From contig UQMK01000002.1 of the NCBI GenBank assembly GCA_900542085.1, positions 61,202 through 125,201 on the forward strand: a stretch of 64,000 nt of DNA, given 5' to 3'. Below, in pieces: positions 25,144 through 33,399 of this stretch (positions within the stretch are counted from its first letter, which is position 1; every line of letters begins with the position of its first letter). A program made the position numbers and the translations under genes. The notes beneath the pieces were generated by a model that saw nothing but the letters and a program-made list of their open reading frames with translations, made no database searches and was not told the DNA's origin. Source of the DNA: an uncultured Collinsella sp. GTDB lineage: Bacteria; Actinomycetota; Coriobacteriia; Coriobacteriales; Coriobacteriaceae.

Positions 25144-26565
25144 CTACAGTTGTCCAAGGTTGGCGAGAAACGCCACATAGAATTCGATACCGCGCTTGTA
25201 GACGTCGACGCCGATGCGTTCGTTGGCGGCATGGATGAGCTTGCGCGCCTCGCCCGAGTAGATGAAGCCGCAGAAGCGGTAGACGCGATCGCAGATCTCG
25301 TTGAACTCGCGCGAGTCGGTGCAGGAGTTCTGCACGTAGGGGGCAAAGCCGGCCTCGGGATAGACACCCGACACGCAGCGATGGATGTAGTTGAAGGCGG
25401 CATCGTCTTCGTAAGGCGAGACGGGCGCGGGCTCGGTGTAGGGAATCGCCTCGTTGATTTCGACGGTGACATGGTCGGGGCTTACGCCCGAGGCGCGGCA
25501 CTGCTGGGCGGCGAGCCTGCGAGCGCGTTCAACGGCATCGGCGATGGTCTCGAACGGAGCGATGCGCACGTTGAAATTGGCGCGAGCGACCGGTGGCAGC
25601 ACGTTGTGCGCGTTGGAGCCTTCGAGCTGCGTGAGCGCATAGGTTGTGCGCAGCATGGCCGAGGTCTCGGGGCTGGCGGCCATAATCTTGGTAACCGCGG
25701 GGCGTGTGAGCCAGAGGTTGCCAAAGATTGCCTGAAACGTTGCGCTGCTGCGGGCACCCAGCTCGGTCAGTGTGGCCTCGACGGCAGGCGTGAGCTGCGG
25801 CTTGCCGGGGTTGGCAGAGATGGTCTCGCATACACGGCAGAGAAGGCGGCAGGCATCGTTTGCCGCAGGCGTAGAGGCATGGCCGCCGTCAGCGCGCGCC
25901 GTGACGGTAAGGTCGACGTGGCCCTTCTCGGACACGCCTACCATGGCAACGGGTTCGGTGACGCCGAGCGGGGCGTCGGTTGCCACTGCGCCACCCTCAT
26001 CGAGCACCATATAGGGATGGATGTTATGCTCGCGAAGCCACTGCGCTGCATGGGTTGCAGTAGGTGCGGCGATTTCCTCGCCATCGCTCGAGAAGAACCA
26101 GACATCGCGCGGGGGAACGAAGCCCTGGGCAATCAAATGCTCGGCGGCCTCGAAGAAAGCCGAGACGATGCACTTGGTGTCGAGTGATCCGCGGGCCCAG
26201 ATCTCGCCGTCGAAGATCTCGGCTCCAAAGGGATCGTGTTCCCAGTCCTGGCCCTCGACGGGCACGACGTCCTGATGCGCCATCATGACGATGGGGTCCA
26301 AGGCGGAATCGGCGCCAGGCCAACGCAGGAGCATGCCAAAGTCGTCGACGCGTGTGAGCTCAGCGACTTTAAAGAAATGCGGATAAAGTCGCTGAAGCGT
26401 GGGAATCCACTGGCTGAAGGGCTCATCGTCGCGCTCGGCGATGTTCTCACGCGAAACGGTGGGGATGCGCAGCAATTCGCAAAAGCGCTCGACGGCCGCC
26501 TCGTCTGCCTTGTAGGTGCCTGCATCAAGAGGCGCGCCCTGTGCGACCGATACCGATGCTCCCAT
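25144..26565 (-). CDS. M20-family metallopeptidase (CPS1/PM20D1-type)
   Basis: 473 residues. MMAHQDVVPVEG (first zinc His/Asp), WARGSLDTKC (bridging Asp), FFSSDGEEIA (catalytic Glu and zinc Glu) and SCTDSREFNE near the C-terminus match the carboxypeptidase-S/PM20D1 subgroup. These cleave or make N-acyl amino acids or dipeptides. The dimerisation domain is about residues 215-350. ATG 26565 has AAAGGAG upstream. It lies 53 bases before the MFS gene, so peptide or N-acyl-amino-acid uptake and cleavage is a plausible joint role. Confidence 0.87.
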   Translation of the reverse strand: MGASVSVAQGAPLDAGTYKADEAAVERFCELLRIPTVSRENIAERDDEPFSQWIPTLQRLYPHFFKVAELTRVDDFGMLLRWPGADSALDPIVMMAHQDVVPVEGQDWEHDPFGAEIFDGEIWARGSLDTKCIVSAFFEAAEHLIAQGFVPPRDVWFFSSDGEEIAAPTATHAAQWLREHNIHPYMVLDEGGAVATDAPLGVTEPVAMVGVSEKGHVDLTVTARADGGHASTPAANDACRLLCRVCETISANPGKPQLTPAVEATLTELGARSSATFQAIFGNLWLTRPAVTKIMAASPETSAMLRTTYALTQLEGSNAHNVLPPVARANFNVRIAPFETIADAVERARRLAAQQCRASGVSPDHVTVEINEAIPYTEPAPVSPYEDDAAFNYIHRCVSGVYPEAGFAPYVQNSCTDSREFNEICDRVYRFCGFIYSGEARKLIHAANERIGVDVYKRGIEFYVAFLANLGQL

Positions 26566-26675
26566 GGTGGGACTCCTTTCGTGTTGTATATCGAATACGT
26601 CAAGATTATCGCCCGCACCGCGCGTGGGAAATGGCGAAACACGTTGTTCATCTGCGGGCGGCGGGTCGGATAGCC

Positions 26676-27119
26676 TTAGCCGACGATGACCGTGCCGTCT
26701 TCGGTCACGGTGATGGCGTCTCCCGTCGACACAGCATCGAGAAACTCATCGCCCAGGTTGTCAATGGTGGGCATGGGGGTGTCGGTCCATACACCCGAGA
26801 GGATCGCGCCAGCGGCGGCAAGGCTGTCAATGGGTTTGGAAAACAGCAGGCATGCGGGTTGGCGCCCCATTTTGGTGGCGCAGAAGAGCACCATGCCGCC
26901 TGTGGTGGAGCCGATAGTCTGCGGAAGACACAAGGCACATCCCGCCAAAGGTTTGCCGTACAAGTCGGGATTGTTTTGGTCGGAACACGTGGCCTTTTTG
27001 TCGCCAAACATCAGTGCCTTCTGAAACGATGCGAGTGTGTTGAGCCCTCCGTGAGAGACAAGTGCCTTGGCGTGGGCAGTTCCGGGGACAACGACGCGGC
27101 CGTGAAAGATTTTTTCCAT
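26676..27119 (-). CDS. Aconitase X small (swivel) subunit
   Basis: 147 residues covering the swivel domain of the AcnX family: GRVVVPGTAHAKALVSHGG at the N-terminus, LYGKPLAGCALCLPQTIGST in the middle and AITVTEDGTVIVG at the end. In bacteria, AcnX proteins dehydrate cis-3-hydroxy-L-proline; in archaea, phosphomevalonate. Here the small subunit is a separate gene (type II arrangement), 14 bases after the large subunit. The start at ATG 27119 is set by the conserved GRVVVPG beginning. Confidence 0.87.
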   Translation of the reverse strand: MEKIFHGRVVVPGTAHAKALVSHGGLNTLASFQKALMFGDKKATCSDQNNPDLYGKPLAGCALCLPQTIGSTTGGMVLFCATKMGRQPACLLFSKPIDSLAAAGAILSGVWTDTPMPTIDNLGDEFLDAVSTGDAITVTEDGTVIVG

Positions 27120-27133
27120 GAGGAGTCGCCTTC

Positions 27134-28411
27134 CTATTTGATTGGTTTTCCGGTGGTGACGTAGGCGAGCACCTCGTCGTCGGTGTAGTAGCGCGATGCC
27201 GAGTACGTACGCAACTTGTTGGAGTTGGTGATGATGGGCATGCTGCCGCACAGCGGGTTGTTGGTGTACATAAGCGGGCAGATGCTCGAGACGACGGCAC
27301 CGGTAGTCGAGAGGCGTCTGTATGCCGCAGTCTTGCGGAAGGCGTCTGCCACGGATGGTGCGGCGGTCAGTACGGTGGGTACTTGCACGCGGCAGTTGCC
27401 GGAGGCGCTCAGCCCATCGCAGATGGCGTCTGCCCAATGGACGAGTTGTGCAGACGAGAGGTGGGGGCAGCCGATGAAGGCAAGCTTGGGGCGCGCGCCC
27501 GGGTTCTTCCACATAACGGGGTAGCTCGAGCGGATGCGTTCCAGCTCGGCGTCGTCAATGCGATAGATTCGGGCGTCTGGTGCTATGAGGTGTTCGCCTT
27601 GTTCGACGGCCTCGGGCGTGATGCCGTCCACGTGGTAGAGCCCGACAGCGCCGTTCGATGCGCTGGCGGCGCCCATGTCCTTAAGGTAGTCCTGCGTGCC
27701 GGGTGTGAGTTCGCGGCCAAGCCAGCGGTCGAGGCCTTTAATGTAAGGGACGTCTTCCATCACCTTCATGCCAATGGCGCTGCCAAGCACTTGCGCTTCG
27801 GGCTTGCGCTTGCAGTCGACTTCGATGATCCAGGTCGCCTTGCGGCCCTCATCGGTGAGCAGGCCGAATTCCGGGACAAAGCCGGCAATTGAGCCGAACA
27901 TCTCGATGATGCCGGAGTTGCGATTGCAGCGAGCACCCAGCACGGAGTTGGCAAAGACCACGGCGCTGCTTTCTGCCCAGCTTAGGATGTCGCCACGCCG
28001 AGGTCGATTGCCAACCTCGGGCTGGTAGCAGGTGCAGGTGAAAGCATCGTTGTCCAATAGGCCCATGCTGCGCAGCTGTGCCTCATAATCGTCTTGTTTG
28101 GAATACATAATCTTGAACAGCAACTTTTGCAGCGGGTTGGCCGGGACGGCGGGGTCGAGGGGCCTCGGGTCGACCGAGAATGACTGACCGGACAGGGCGC
28201 CGTCTTTCAGCAGCTCATCCATAAGGTCATAGACTGGACCGAGCATGGAGAGGCCAAAACTTGTGACAAGATGACCGTTTGCGCCGGTCACGGGAACCAT
28301 GCGCTCGGCGCCAAAGCATTCGCCGTACATAACGAGGGTCTTGACCACTTTGGCCATGGCGGGGCCCTTGGCGCCGTCGAGCAGGGCTTGTTGTTGGGAG
28401 GTCAGGTTCAT
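27134..28411 (-). CDS. Aconitase X catalytic (large) subunit
   Basis: 425 residues from ATG 28411; ATG 28423 is possible, but its AAAGG site would be too close. Three Cys in family-like contexts are candidates for the iron-sulfur cluster: VLGARCNRNSG, FIGCPHLSSAQL and SSICPLMYTNNPL. MVPVTGANGHLVTSFG near the N-terminus is also typical. With the small subunit it should form a hydro-lyase acting on a hydroxy acid or hydroxyproline-like substrate. Flanking genes encode a 2-enoate-reductase-like flavoprotein, a peptidase and a carrier. The substrate is not determined. Confidence 0.88.
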   Translation of the reverse strand: MNLTSQQQALLDGAKGPAMAKVVKTLVMYGECFGAERMVPVTGANGHLVTSFGLSMLGPVYDLMDELLKDGALSGQSFSVDPRPLDPAVPANPLQKLLFKIMYSKQDDYEAQLRSMGLLDNDAFTCTCYQPEVGNRPRRGDILSWAESSAVVFANSVLGARCNRNSGIIEMFGSIAGFVPEFGLLTDEGRKATWIIEVDCKRKPEAQVLGSAIGMKVMEDVPYIKGLDRWLGRELTPGTQDYLKDMGAASASNGAVGLYHVDGITPEAVEQGEHLIAPDARIYRIDDAELERIRSSYPVMWKNPGARPKLAFIGCPHLSSAQLVHWADAICDGLSASGNCRVQVPTVLTAAPSVADAFRKTAAYRRLSTTGAVVSSICPLMYTNNPLCGSMPIITNSNKLRTYSASRYYTDDEVLAYVTTGKPIK

Positions 28412-28432
28412 CTGTGAGCCCATCCTTTCGTG

Positions 28433-30754
28433 TTAGATATTGGTGCCGAGTCGGTATGCCGCACGGACCGCTTCGAGCACACGACCGGGTGCAAACCCAT
28501 CGCCGATGTTATGCAGCTCGTCTGCGGCGTGCGTCTGCTGCAGTTTGTAGAACAGCGCGTCGTCGGGGTGTCCGCCGCAGGCAATGATTACCAGGTCGCA
28601 GGTTAGCTCGAGTGACTTCCAGTCGTTGCCGATTTTGGGTGCAAGCGGGTTTTCGACGTTCTCGGGCAAGACCGGTGACCACGAGACGTAGGGGTCGGGA
28701 ACGTTTTTGTGGCAGTTGCGACTCAAGTGGAGACGCGCACACCTCGATGGGGCTCCAGACTCGCGTTTGCCGTCGACCTCCGCGCGCTCGAAGCGTGTCA
28801 TATTGAGGAGCCGCACATTGCGTCCCCTGAGCGCATGGAGTAGGTGGCCGCGATTTGCCGTGCAGGCGCCCTGCATCATGTGAGGCAGCATTTCAATTAC
28901 GCTGACCTGTGGTATGCCGTGTTCGACAGTGAGCCATTGGGCAACCTCGCAGCCCACGGCCCCTCCGCCAATGATGGCGACGGTTTTGGCGTTGCCAAGC
29001 AGTGCGGGCTGGCGCAGTAGCTGCGTTGCCTGCACGGCATGGCCCGATGCTGCAAGCTCCGTAAGGCCGGGGATGGGCGGTATCGCATTGGAAGTGCCTG
29101 TCGCGCACACGATTGCGTCGAAGCCTGCTTTTGCAAGATCTTCGGCGCGTGCTGCCCGTCCAAGTTCGAGTGTCAGGTTCCCGTTGGGTTTTTTTGCCTG
29201 CTCGCGCACCTGTCGAACAAGATATGATCGGTAGTTATCGAGGTCGAACTTGATCCGGGCGGCGCTGGCGGAGAGGAGTTTTCCTCCAAGTTCATCTTCG
29301 GCGTCGATGAGCTTTACGTCGTGGCCACGACGCGCGGCGATTAGCGCACAGACCATCCCAGCGGGTCCGGCTCCTATCACCGCTATGCGTTTGGGTTCTT
29401 TGGCGGGAGCGGGTGTCTGGGGCATGAGGTATTCAAAGCTGCAGCGTGGATTGACGGCACACTGCGGATGGCCCCCTTCGACAAACTCGTTGAGGCATCC
29501 TTCCTGGCATCCGATGCAGGGGCGAATATCTGCCACGCGACCGGCGTACGCCTTGTTGGGCCACTCGGGATCCGCAAGCAGCGGGCGTCCGAGCATGATC
29601 ATATCGGCGTCGCCATTGCGAAGGGCGCGTTCAGCAATGTCGGGGTAGCCCAACTTACCCACCGCGACAACGGGTACGGGAAGGCCGGCATTGGAGCGGA
29701 TCTTGTCGGCGGCAAAGCGCTCTCGAACGGCGCGCGCCACGGGAACGAAGCAGCCTGCGGGCATGCTCGCAGGCGGGTGGGGCATCCACCAGTTGTCATA
29801 GCAACCAAGGTCGACGTCAAAGATGTCTACTCCCGCCGCCACGAGCTCTTCCATATAACCCAGGGTCTGTTCGACTGTGCGGCCGCCGCGCATGCGTCCC
29901 AGATAGGTCGAATTCATGACCTGCTCGTCATAGGTTTCCTCGAGTGCAAGCGAAAGGTCGATGCGGTACATGATGGGGTAGTCGGGCCCAACGCGGCGAC
30001 GGATTTCTTTGATCATATCGAGGCCAAACTGACGCCAATCGGCATAACGTCCGAGCTTGCGATGGTTAAAGGCGGGGTTTCCGAGCTGCTCGATAAGATA
30101 ACCCTCGTGCCCATGCAAATAGACGCCATCGATGCCCATGGCATGAGCATCGGCCGCCGCTTGGCCGATATTGTTTACGATACGGCGCAGCTTTTGGTCC
30201 GAGAGGCGCATGCATGGAATGGCGGGGATGTAGTAGTTAGGCAAGAAACTCGCCGAGACCGGAAACTTCTTTTGCGTGATGAGGCATTGCGGGTTGCCCA
30301 CGCGGCCGAGTCCGGCCGTAAGCTGGACAAAAATGCGCGATCCGAAGGCATGGACACCTTGGGCAAGGTCGCGCCAGCCTGCCATAACGGTTCGGCTTCG
30401 ATCGATGCGCGGGAAATAGGTGAGCTTGTCCAGCTCGGTGACCGTGGTATCGATGCCGTGGCTTACCGGCACGAGTCCTGTTGTGATGAGGCCGCAGCCG
30501 CCTTTGGCGCGGGCGAAAAAGTACTGCAGCATCATGTCACTGGGACGACCAGTTTCCTCGCACATGTCGATATTGCCCATCGGCGCCATGACAATGCGGT
30601 TTTTGACGGTGAGCTTGTTAATTTTGATGGGAGAGAAGAGCTTGTCAAAAGGATAGAGCTCTTGTGTCATGCGGGACGATCCGCAACCGGATTTTTTGGT
30701 TGGCCAGCTGTCGAATGAGTCGACGAGTTGCTGCACCAGTACGTCTTTTCCCAA
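28433..30754 (-). CDS. FMN/FAD/[4Fe-4S] NADH:enoate-reductase-family oxidoreductase
   Basis: 773 residues from TTG 30754, chosen because AAAGGA lies 6 bases upstream; an inner ATG at MTQELYPF has no good site. Residues ~40-390 are an Old-Yellow-Enzyme barrel (FSPIKINKLTVKNRIVMAPM, GVYLHGHEGYLIEQLGNP). IGCQEGCLNE and CAVNPRC supply the four-Cys cluster. The C-terminal half is an FAD/NAD domain (IAVIGAGPAGMVCALIAARR, then VAIIGGGAVGCEVAQWL). Relatives are 2,4-dienoyl-CoA reductase, 2-enoate reductase and the bile-acid enzymes BaiCD/BaiH. It heads the operon with AcnX, so reduction of the enoate made by dehydration is a reasonable model. Confidence 0.9.
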   Translation of the reverse strand: MGKDVLVQQLVDSFDSWPTKKSGCGSSRMTQELYPFDKLFSPIKINKLTVKNRIVMAPMGNIDMCEETGRPSDMMLQYFFARAKGGCGLITTGLVPVSHGIDTTVTELDKLTYFPRIDRSRTVMAGWRDLAQGVHAFGSRIFVQLTAGLGRVGNPQCLITQKKFPVSASFLPNYYIPAIPCMRLSDQKLRRIVNNIGQAAADAHAMGIDGVYLHGHEGYLIEQLGNPAFNHRKLGRYADWRQFGLDMIKEIRRRVGPDYPIMYRIDLSLALEETYDEQVMNSTYLGRMRGGRTVEQTLGYMEELVAAGVDIFDVDLGCYDNWWMPHPPASMPAGCFVPVARAVRERFAADKIRSNAGLPVPVVAVGKLGYPDIAERALRNGDADMIMLGRPLLADPEWPNKAYAGRVADIRPCIGCQEGCLNEFVEGGHPQCAVNPRCSFEYLMPQTPAPAKEPKRIAVIGAGPAGMVCALIAARRGHDVKLIDAEDELGGKLLSASAARIKFDLDNYRSYLVRQVREQAKKPNGNLTLELGRAARAEDLAKAGFDAIVCATGTSNAIPPIPGLTELAASGHAVQATQLLRQPALLGNAKTVAIIGGGAVGCEVAQWLTVEHGIPQVSVIEMLPHMMQGACTANRGHLLHALRGRNVRLLNMTRFERAEVDGKRESGAPSRCARLHLSRNCHKNVPDPYVSWSPVLPENVENPLAPKIGNDWKSLELTCDLVIIACGGHPDDALFYKLQQTHAADELHNIGDGFAPGRVLEAVRAAYRLGTNI

Positions 30755-30976
30755 TGAGGTTCCTTTCAGATGTTGACAAGGTAACAAAGCAGTTTACGTC
30801 TAAATGTTTAATAGTCAACAATAAAGGCATGAGTTCGGTGAAGGAAAAAAGACTCAATGAGTGCCAGGTGGCAAGCTGTGCTGCGACATTAGCTCCCAGC
30901 TAATGAATTTGAGTTCGCTGCCTCCTACGATGTGCTGTGTGCCGGCGCGGTAGCCGGATCGTAGGAAGGATGCATA

Positions 30977-31420
30977 ATGGCAAAAGAGGGAAAGAAGCCG
31001 ATCGGCAAGATCATTCTGGGTGTCATCGTGGTGCTCGTTGTTGCCGGCGTCGTAGGTTCTATGGGCGGTAACTCGTCCGATTCGTCTACGGGTGATGCAG
31101 CAAAGCCTGCCGAACAGACCCAGCAAGTCGAGGAGAAAAAAGAGGCACAAGAACCCTATACGGTTTCGGATGAGGCCGGGGATACGTCTAATCAGTTCGC
31201 GTATAAGATCACTGGCACGTTGACCAATAATACGGATAGAGAGCAAAGCTACATTCAGATCGAGTATGTTCTGTATGACGCAGACGGCAATCAGGTGGGA
31301 ACGGCTCTTGCGAACACCAACCATCTCAAAGCGGGCGGCACCTGGAAGTTCGAAGCGATGAGCACGGTATCTCCCGATCAGGTTGCCAGCTGGGAACGTT
31401 CTGATGTGAGCGGCTTTTAA
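30977..31420 (+). CDS. Membrane-anchored FxLYD-domain protein
   Basis: 147 residues. A Lys-rich start is followed by one membrane helix (about residues 9-28, IGKIILGVIVVLVVAGVVGS), then a Ser/Asp/Glu/Gln-rich linker. The last ~85 residues are a beta-sandwich with YKITGTLTNNTDREQSYIQI and EYVLYDADGNQVGTALANT, the FxLYD pattern. Such proteins are anchored with the domain outside and have no known enzyme activity. The start follows AGGAAGG at a good distance. It is possibly co-expressed with the HTH and kinase genes downstream. Confidence 0.82.
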   Translation: MAKEGKKPIGKIILGVIVVLVVAGVVGSMGGNSSDSSTGDAAKPAEQTQQVEEKKEAQEPYTVSDEAGDTSNQFAYKITGTLTNNTDREQSYIQIEYVLYDADGNQVGTALANTNHLKAGGTWKFEAMSTVSPDQVASWERSDVSGF

Positions 31421-31468
31421 CTAGAATAAACAACATGATTACTATGCGATCTGGGGAGGTGAGGCCAT

Positions 31469-31891
31469 ATGCCCGATAAGAAGCTAACCGAAGAGTTGTT
31501 CAACGAGCTGCTCGATGCCCCGAGTATCGAGGGCTATATCAAAGAGCACGACTTTACCGCCCCTTCGCTTTCGGGGTATCTGAAACAGCTTTTGGAAGAA
31601 AAGGGGCTGGAGCGTTCGCGCGTGGTGCGTATGGCCGACCTCAATGAGACGTTTGGCTATCAGATCTTTACCGGTGCGCGGCATCCGAGCCGCAATAAGG
31701 TGCTGCAGATTGCCTTTGCCATGGCGCTGACGCTCAAGGAGACCAACCGCGCCTTGTCGGCGGCGGGCGCCAATGTCCTCAACTGCAAGGACCGCCGTGA
31801 CGCCATCATCATTTTCTGTATCGATCGTGGCTGCAGCCTGCAAAAGGTGAACGAGGAGCTGTATCGCTTTGGTGAAGAGACGGTGAGCTAA
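31469..31891 (+). CDS. HTH (XRE-like) protein paired with a Ser/Thr kinase
   Basis: 140 residues. The middle (about 45-90) reads as a helix-turn-helix domain: SRVVRMADLNETFGYQIFTG then HPSRNKVLQIAFAMALTLKE. The N-terminal ~40 residues are a helical cap and the C-terminal part is helical with Cys residues. GGGGAGG precedes ATG 31469. It stands just before a eukaryotic-like kinase gene; the same order occurs in other gut Firmicutes and Actinobacteria as I recall, suggesting a regulator-kinase module. The DNA target is unknown. Confidence 0.75.
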   Translation: MPDKKLTEELFNELLDAPSIEGYIKEHDFTAPSLSGYLKQLLEEKGLERSRVVRMADLNETFGYQIFTGARHPSRNKVLQIAFAMALTLKETNRALSAAGANVLNCKDRRDAIIIFCIDRGCSLQKVNEELYRFGEETVS

Positions 31892-31977
31892 CAGTTAGCT
31901 GCCGGCGGAAGCGCCGTTCACGATATTTAGAACGTGCAGGGCACGGGCGTCATGGGGCGTCCGCGCCCTGCGTTATT

Positions 31978-33270
31978 ATGGACGCTATGGATACTCAGAG
32001 CCCAACATATTCCGATGATGAGCTGACCGCTGCGCTCGCCGGACACCTGACGTCACTTGAGCGTGATGACAGCTATCGCGTAGACCGTGTGCTCAAGCAC
32101 TCCGACGTCGAGACGACCGAGCTCGTGTACTTTGAGGGCTCCGGCGGAGGATCTCTCGGTCCCTTTGTTCGCAAGCGCATCGACGCGTCGGCCCAGATTG
32201 GCGGGGCGTATGAACGCCTGTTTGCGGCCCAGCATGCCGGGCGACGTTACGAGCACTTGCCTCGGATTGTCGATTGCCGCCGCGTGGGCGACGAGCTTTG
32301 CGTGGTCATGGAATACATCGAAGGCGAAACGCTCGGGGCCCTGGTGGGGCGTTTGGGTGCGACGCCCGATTATGCTTGTGAGCTGTTTGGCGCCCTTTGT
32401 GATGCAGTTGCGGAGCTCCATGCCGGCTTTGCGTCGGCGGGGGAGATGGCCGCTCCGGTGATCCATCGCGATCTAAAGCCCTCGAATATCATCGTGTCGG
32501 GCGCGAACTATACGCCCGATACAGGCATGACATTTTCATCGCTGGTGATTATCGACTTGGGAATCGCTCGCGTGTGGCGTGAGGGAGCCGATGCCGATAC
32601 CGTTAAGTTTGGCACGCGTCCCTATGCGCCACCCGAGCAGTACGGTTTTGGCCAGACGAGCGTGCGCAGCGATGTCTATGCGCTCGGTGCCCTGCTGTTC
32701 TTTTGTCTGACGGGGGACGATCCCAAGCCAGGTCGGAACATGTGCGAGCAATGCGAGGCACGCGACGTCCCCGCCTCGCTTGCCGATGTTATTTGCATGG
32801 CGATGGCGCTCGATCCGGACAAGCGCTTTGCAAGCGCGAAGGCGCTAGGGCACGCTGCGCGCGCATCGTATGCGTCGTCCGCGCCGAATGCTGCTTCCTT
32901 CCAAGAGCCTCCGGAGCGGCGAGCCGTGTGCCCTGCGCCCGTGCTCCCCACGGATCAGTCTCAGGGTGGATTGCCGTTGGTGCCTGAGCGCCCGAATTTA
33001 CTCTCCCGCATTCCCGACACCGTTGGGCGCATTTGGAACGCATTCGTCTATCTTTCGCTACTTGTTTTCTTTGCCGGAAGCCATTTTGCCGTTTTTCATC
33101 CTACGGGCGCCAACCAAAACTACCCGATGTGGTTTCTCGCGATTGAGTATTTTATCTTCGTCGACGGTCTCGTAGTGCTCATTCATTTTGTGATGCTCGA
33201 CAAACGCCGCCTTCGCCGGCGGTTTGAGCTACTCGATAGATACCGCGGTAAAAAGCTTGCAAAGCTCTGA
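31978..33270 (+). CDS. Membrane eukaryotic-like Ser/Thr protein kinase
   Basis: 430 residues. The kinase domain spans about 35-300: catalytic loop VIHRDLKPSNII, a DFG-equivalent VIIDLGIAR, activation/APE-type segment GTRPYAPPEQYG and the SDVYALGALLFFCLTG helix. The ATP-loop is glycine-rich (EGSGGGSLG) and VRKRI supplies the likely Lys. Two membrane helices follow (about 345-365 and 378-398). No clear ribosome site precedes ATG 31978 or ATG 31987, so the start is uncertain. The stop is TGA, and the same frame continues for 29 more codons with a third hydrophobic helix (33271-33360). Either the protein was shortened by a nonsense change or the TGA is read through. Confidence 0.85.
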   Translation: MDAMDTQSPTYSDDELTAALAGHLTSLERDDSYRVDRVLKHSDVETTELVYFEGSGGGSLGPFVRKRIDASAQIGGAYERLFAAQHAGRRYEHLPRIVDCRRVGDELCVVMEYIEGETLGALVGRLGATPDYACELFGALCDAVAELHAGFASAGEMAAPVIHRDLKPSNIIVSGANYTPDTGMTFSSLVIIDLGIARVWREGADADTVKFGTRPYAPPEQYGFGQTSVRSDVYALGALLFFCLTGDDPKPGRNMCEQCEARDVPASLADVICMAMALDPDKRFASAKALGHAARASYASSAPNAASFQEPPERRAVCPAPVLPTDQSQGGLPLVPERPNLLSRIPDTVGRIWNAFVYLSLLVFFAGSHFAVFHPTGANQNYPMWFLAIEYFIFVDGLVVLIHFVMLDKRRLRRRFELLDRYRGKKLAKL

Positions 33271-33279
33271 CTCAAGGCT

Positions 33280-33360
33280 ATGGGTGTGCTCTTGTTGGCA
33301 ATGATTATCATTGTTGCCATTGCAAACGCGACTGGCGTCGTCGATACCTCCGTCGCGTAA
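33280..33360 (+). CDS. Possible 26-residue membrane peptide, or C-terminal remnant of the kinase
   Basis: MGVLLLAMIIIVAIANATG begins a single hydrophobic helix. It lies in the same frame as the kinase, 9 bases past its TGA. AAGG is only 2 bases from the ATG, a poor ribosome site, which favours the remnant or readthrough interpretation over an independent microprotein. Confidence 0.3.
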   Translation: MGVLLLAMIIIVAIANATGVVDTSVA

Positions 33361-33365
33361 AAGAA

Positions 33366-33391
33366 AAAGGGCCCCAATTGGGGCCCTTTGA
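33366..33391. terminator. Bidirectional terminator
   Basis: AAAGGGCCCC / GGGGCCCTTT with an AATT loop lies between the kinase (+) and the convergent cell-wall protein gene (-). Confidence 0.88.
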
Positions 33392-33399
33392 CGTTGATC

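Noticed and set aside
25091..25501. N-terminal extension of the MFS transporter
   Set aside because: It would overlap the M20 gene, is Arg-rich without hydrophobic segments, and a good ribosome site supports ATG 25090.
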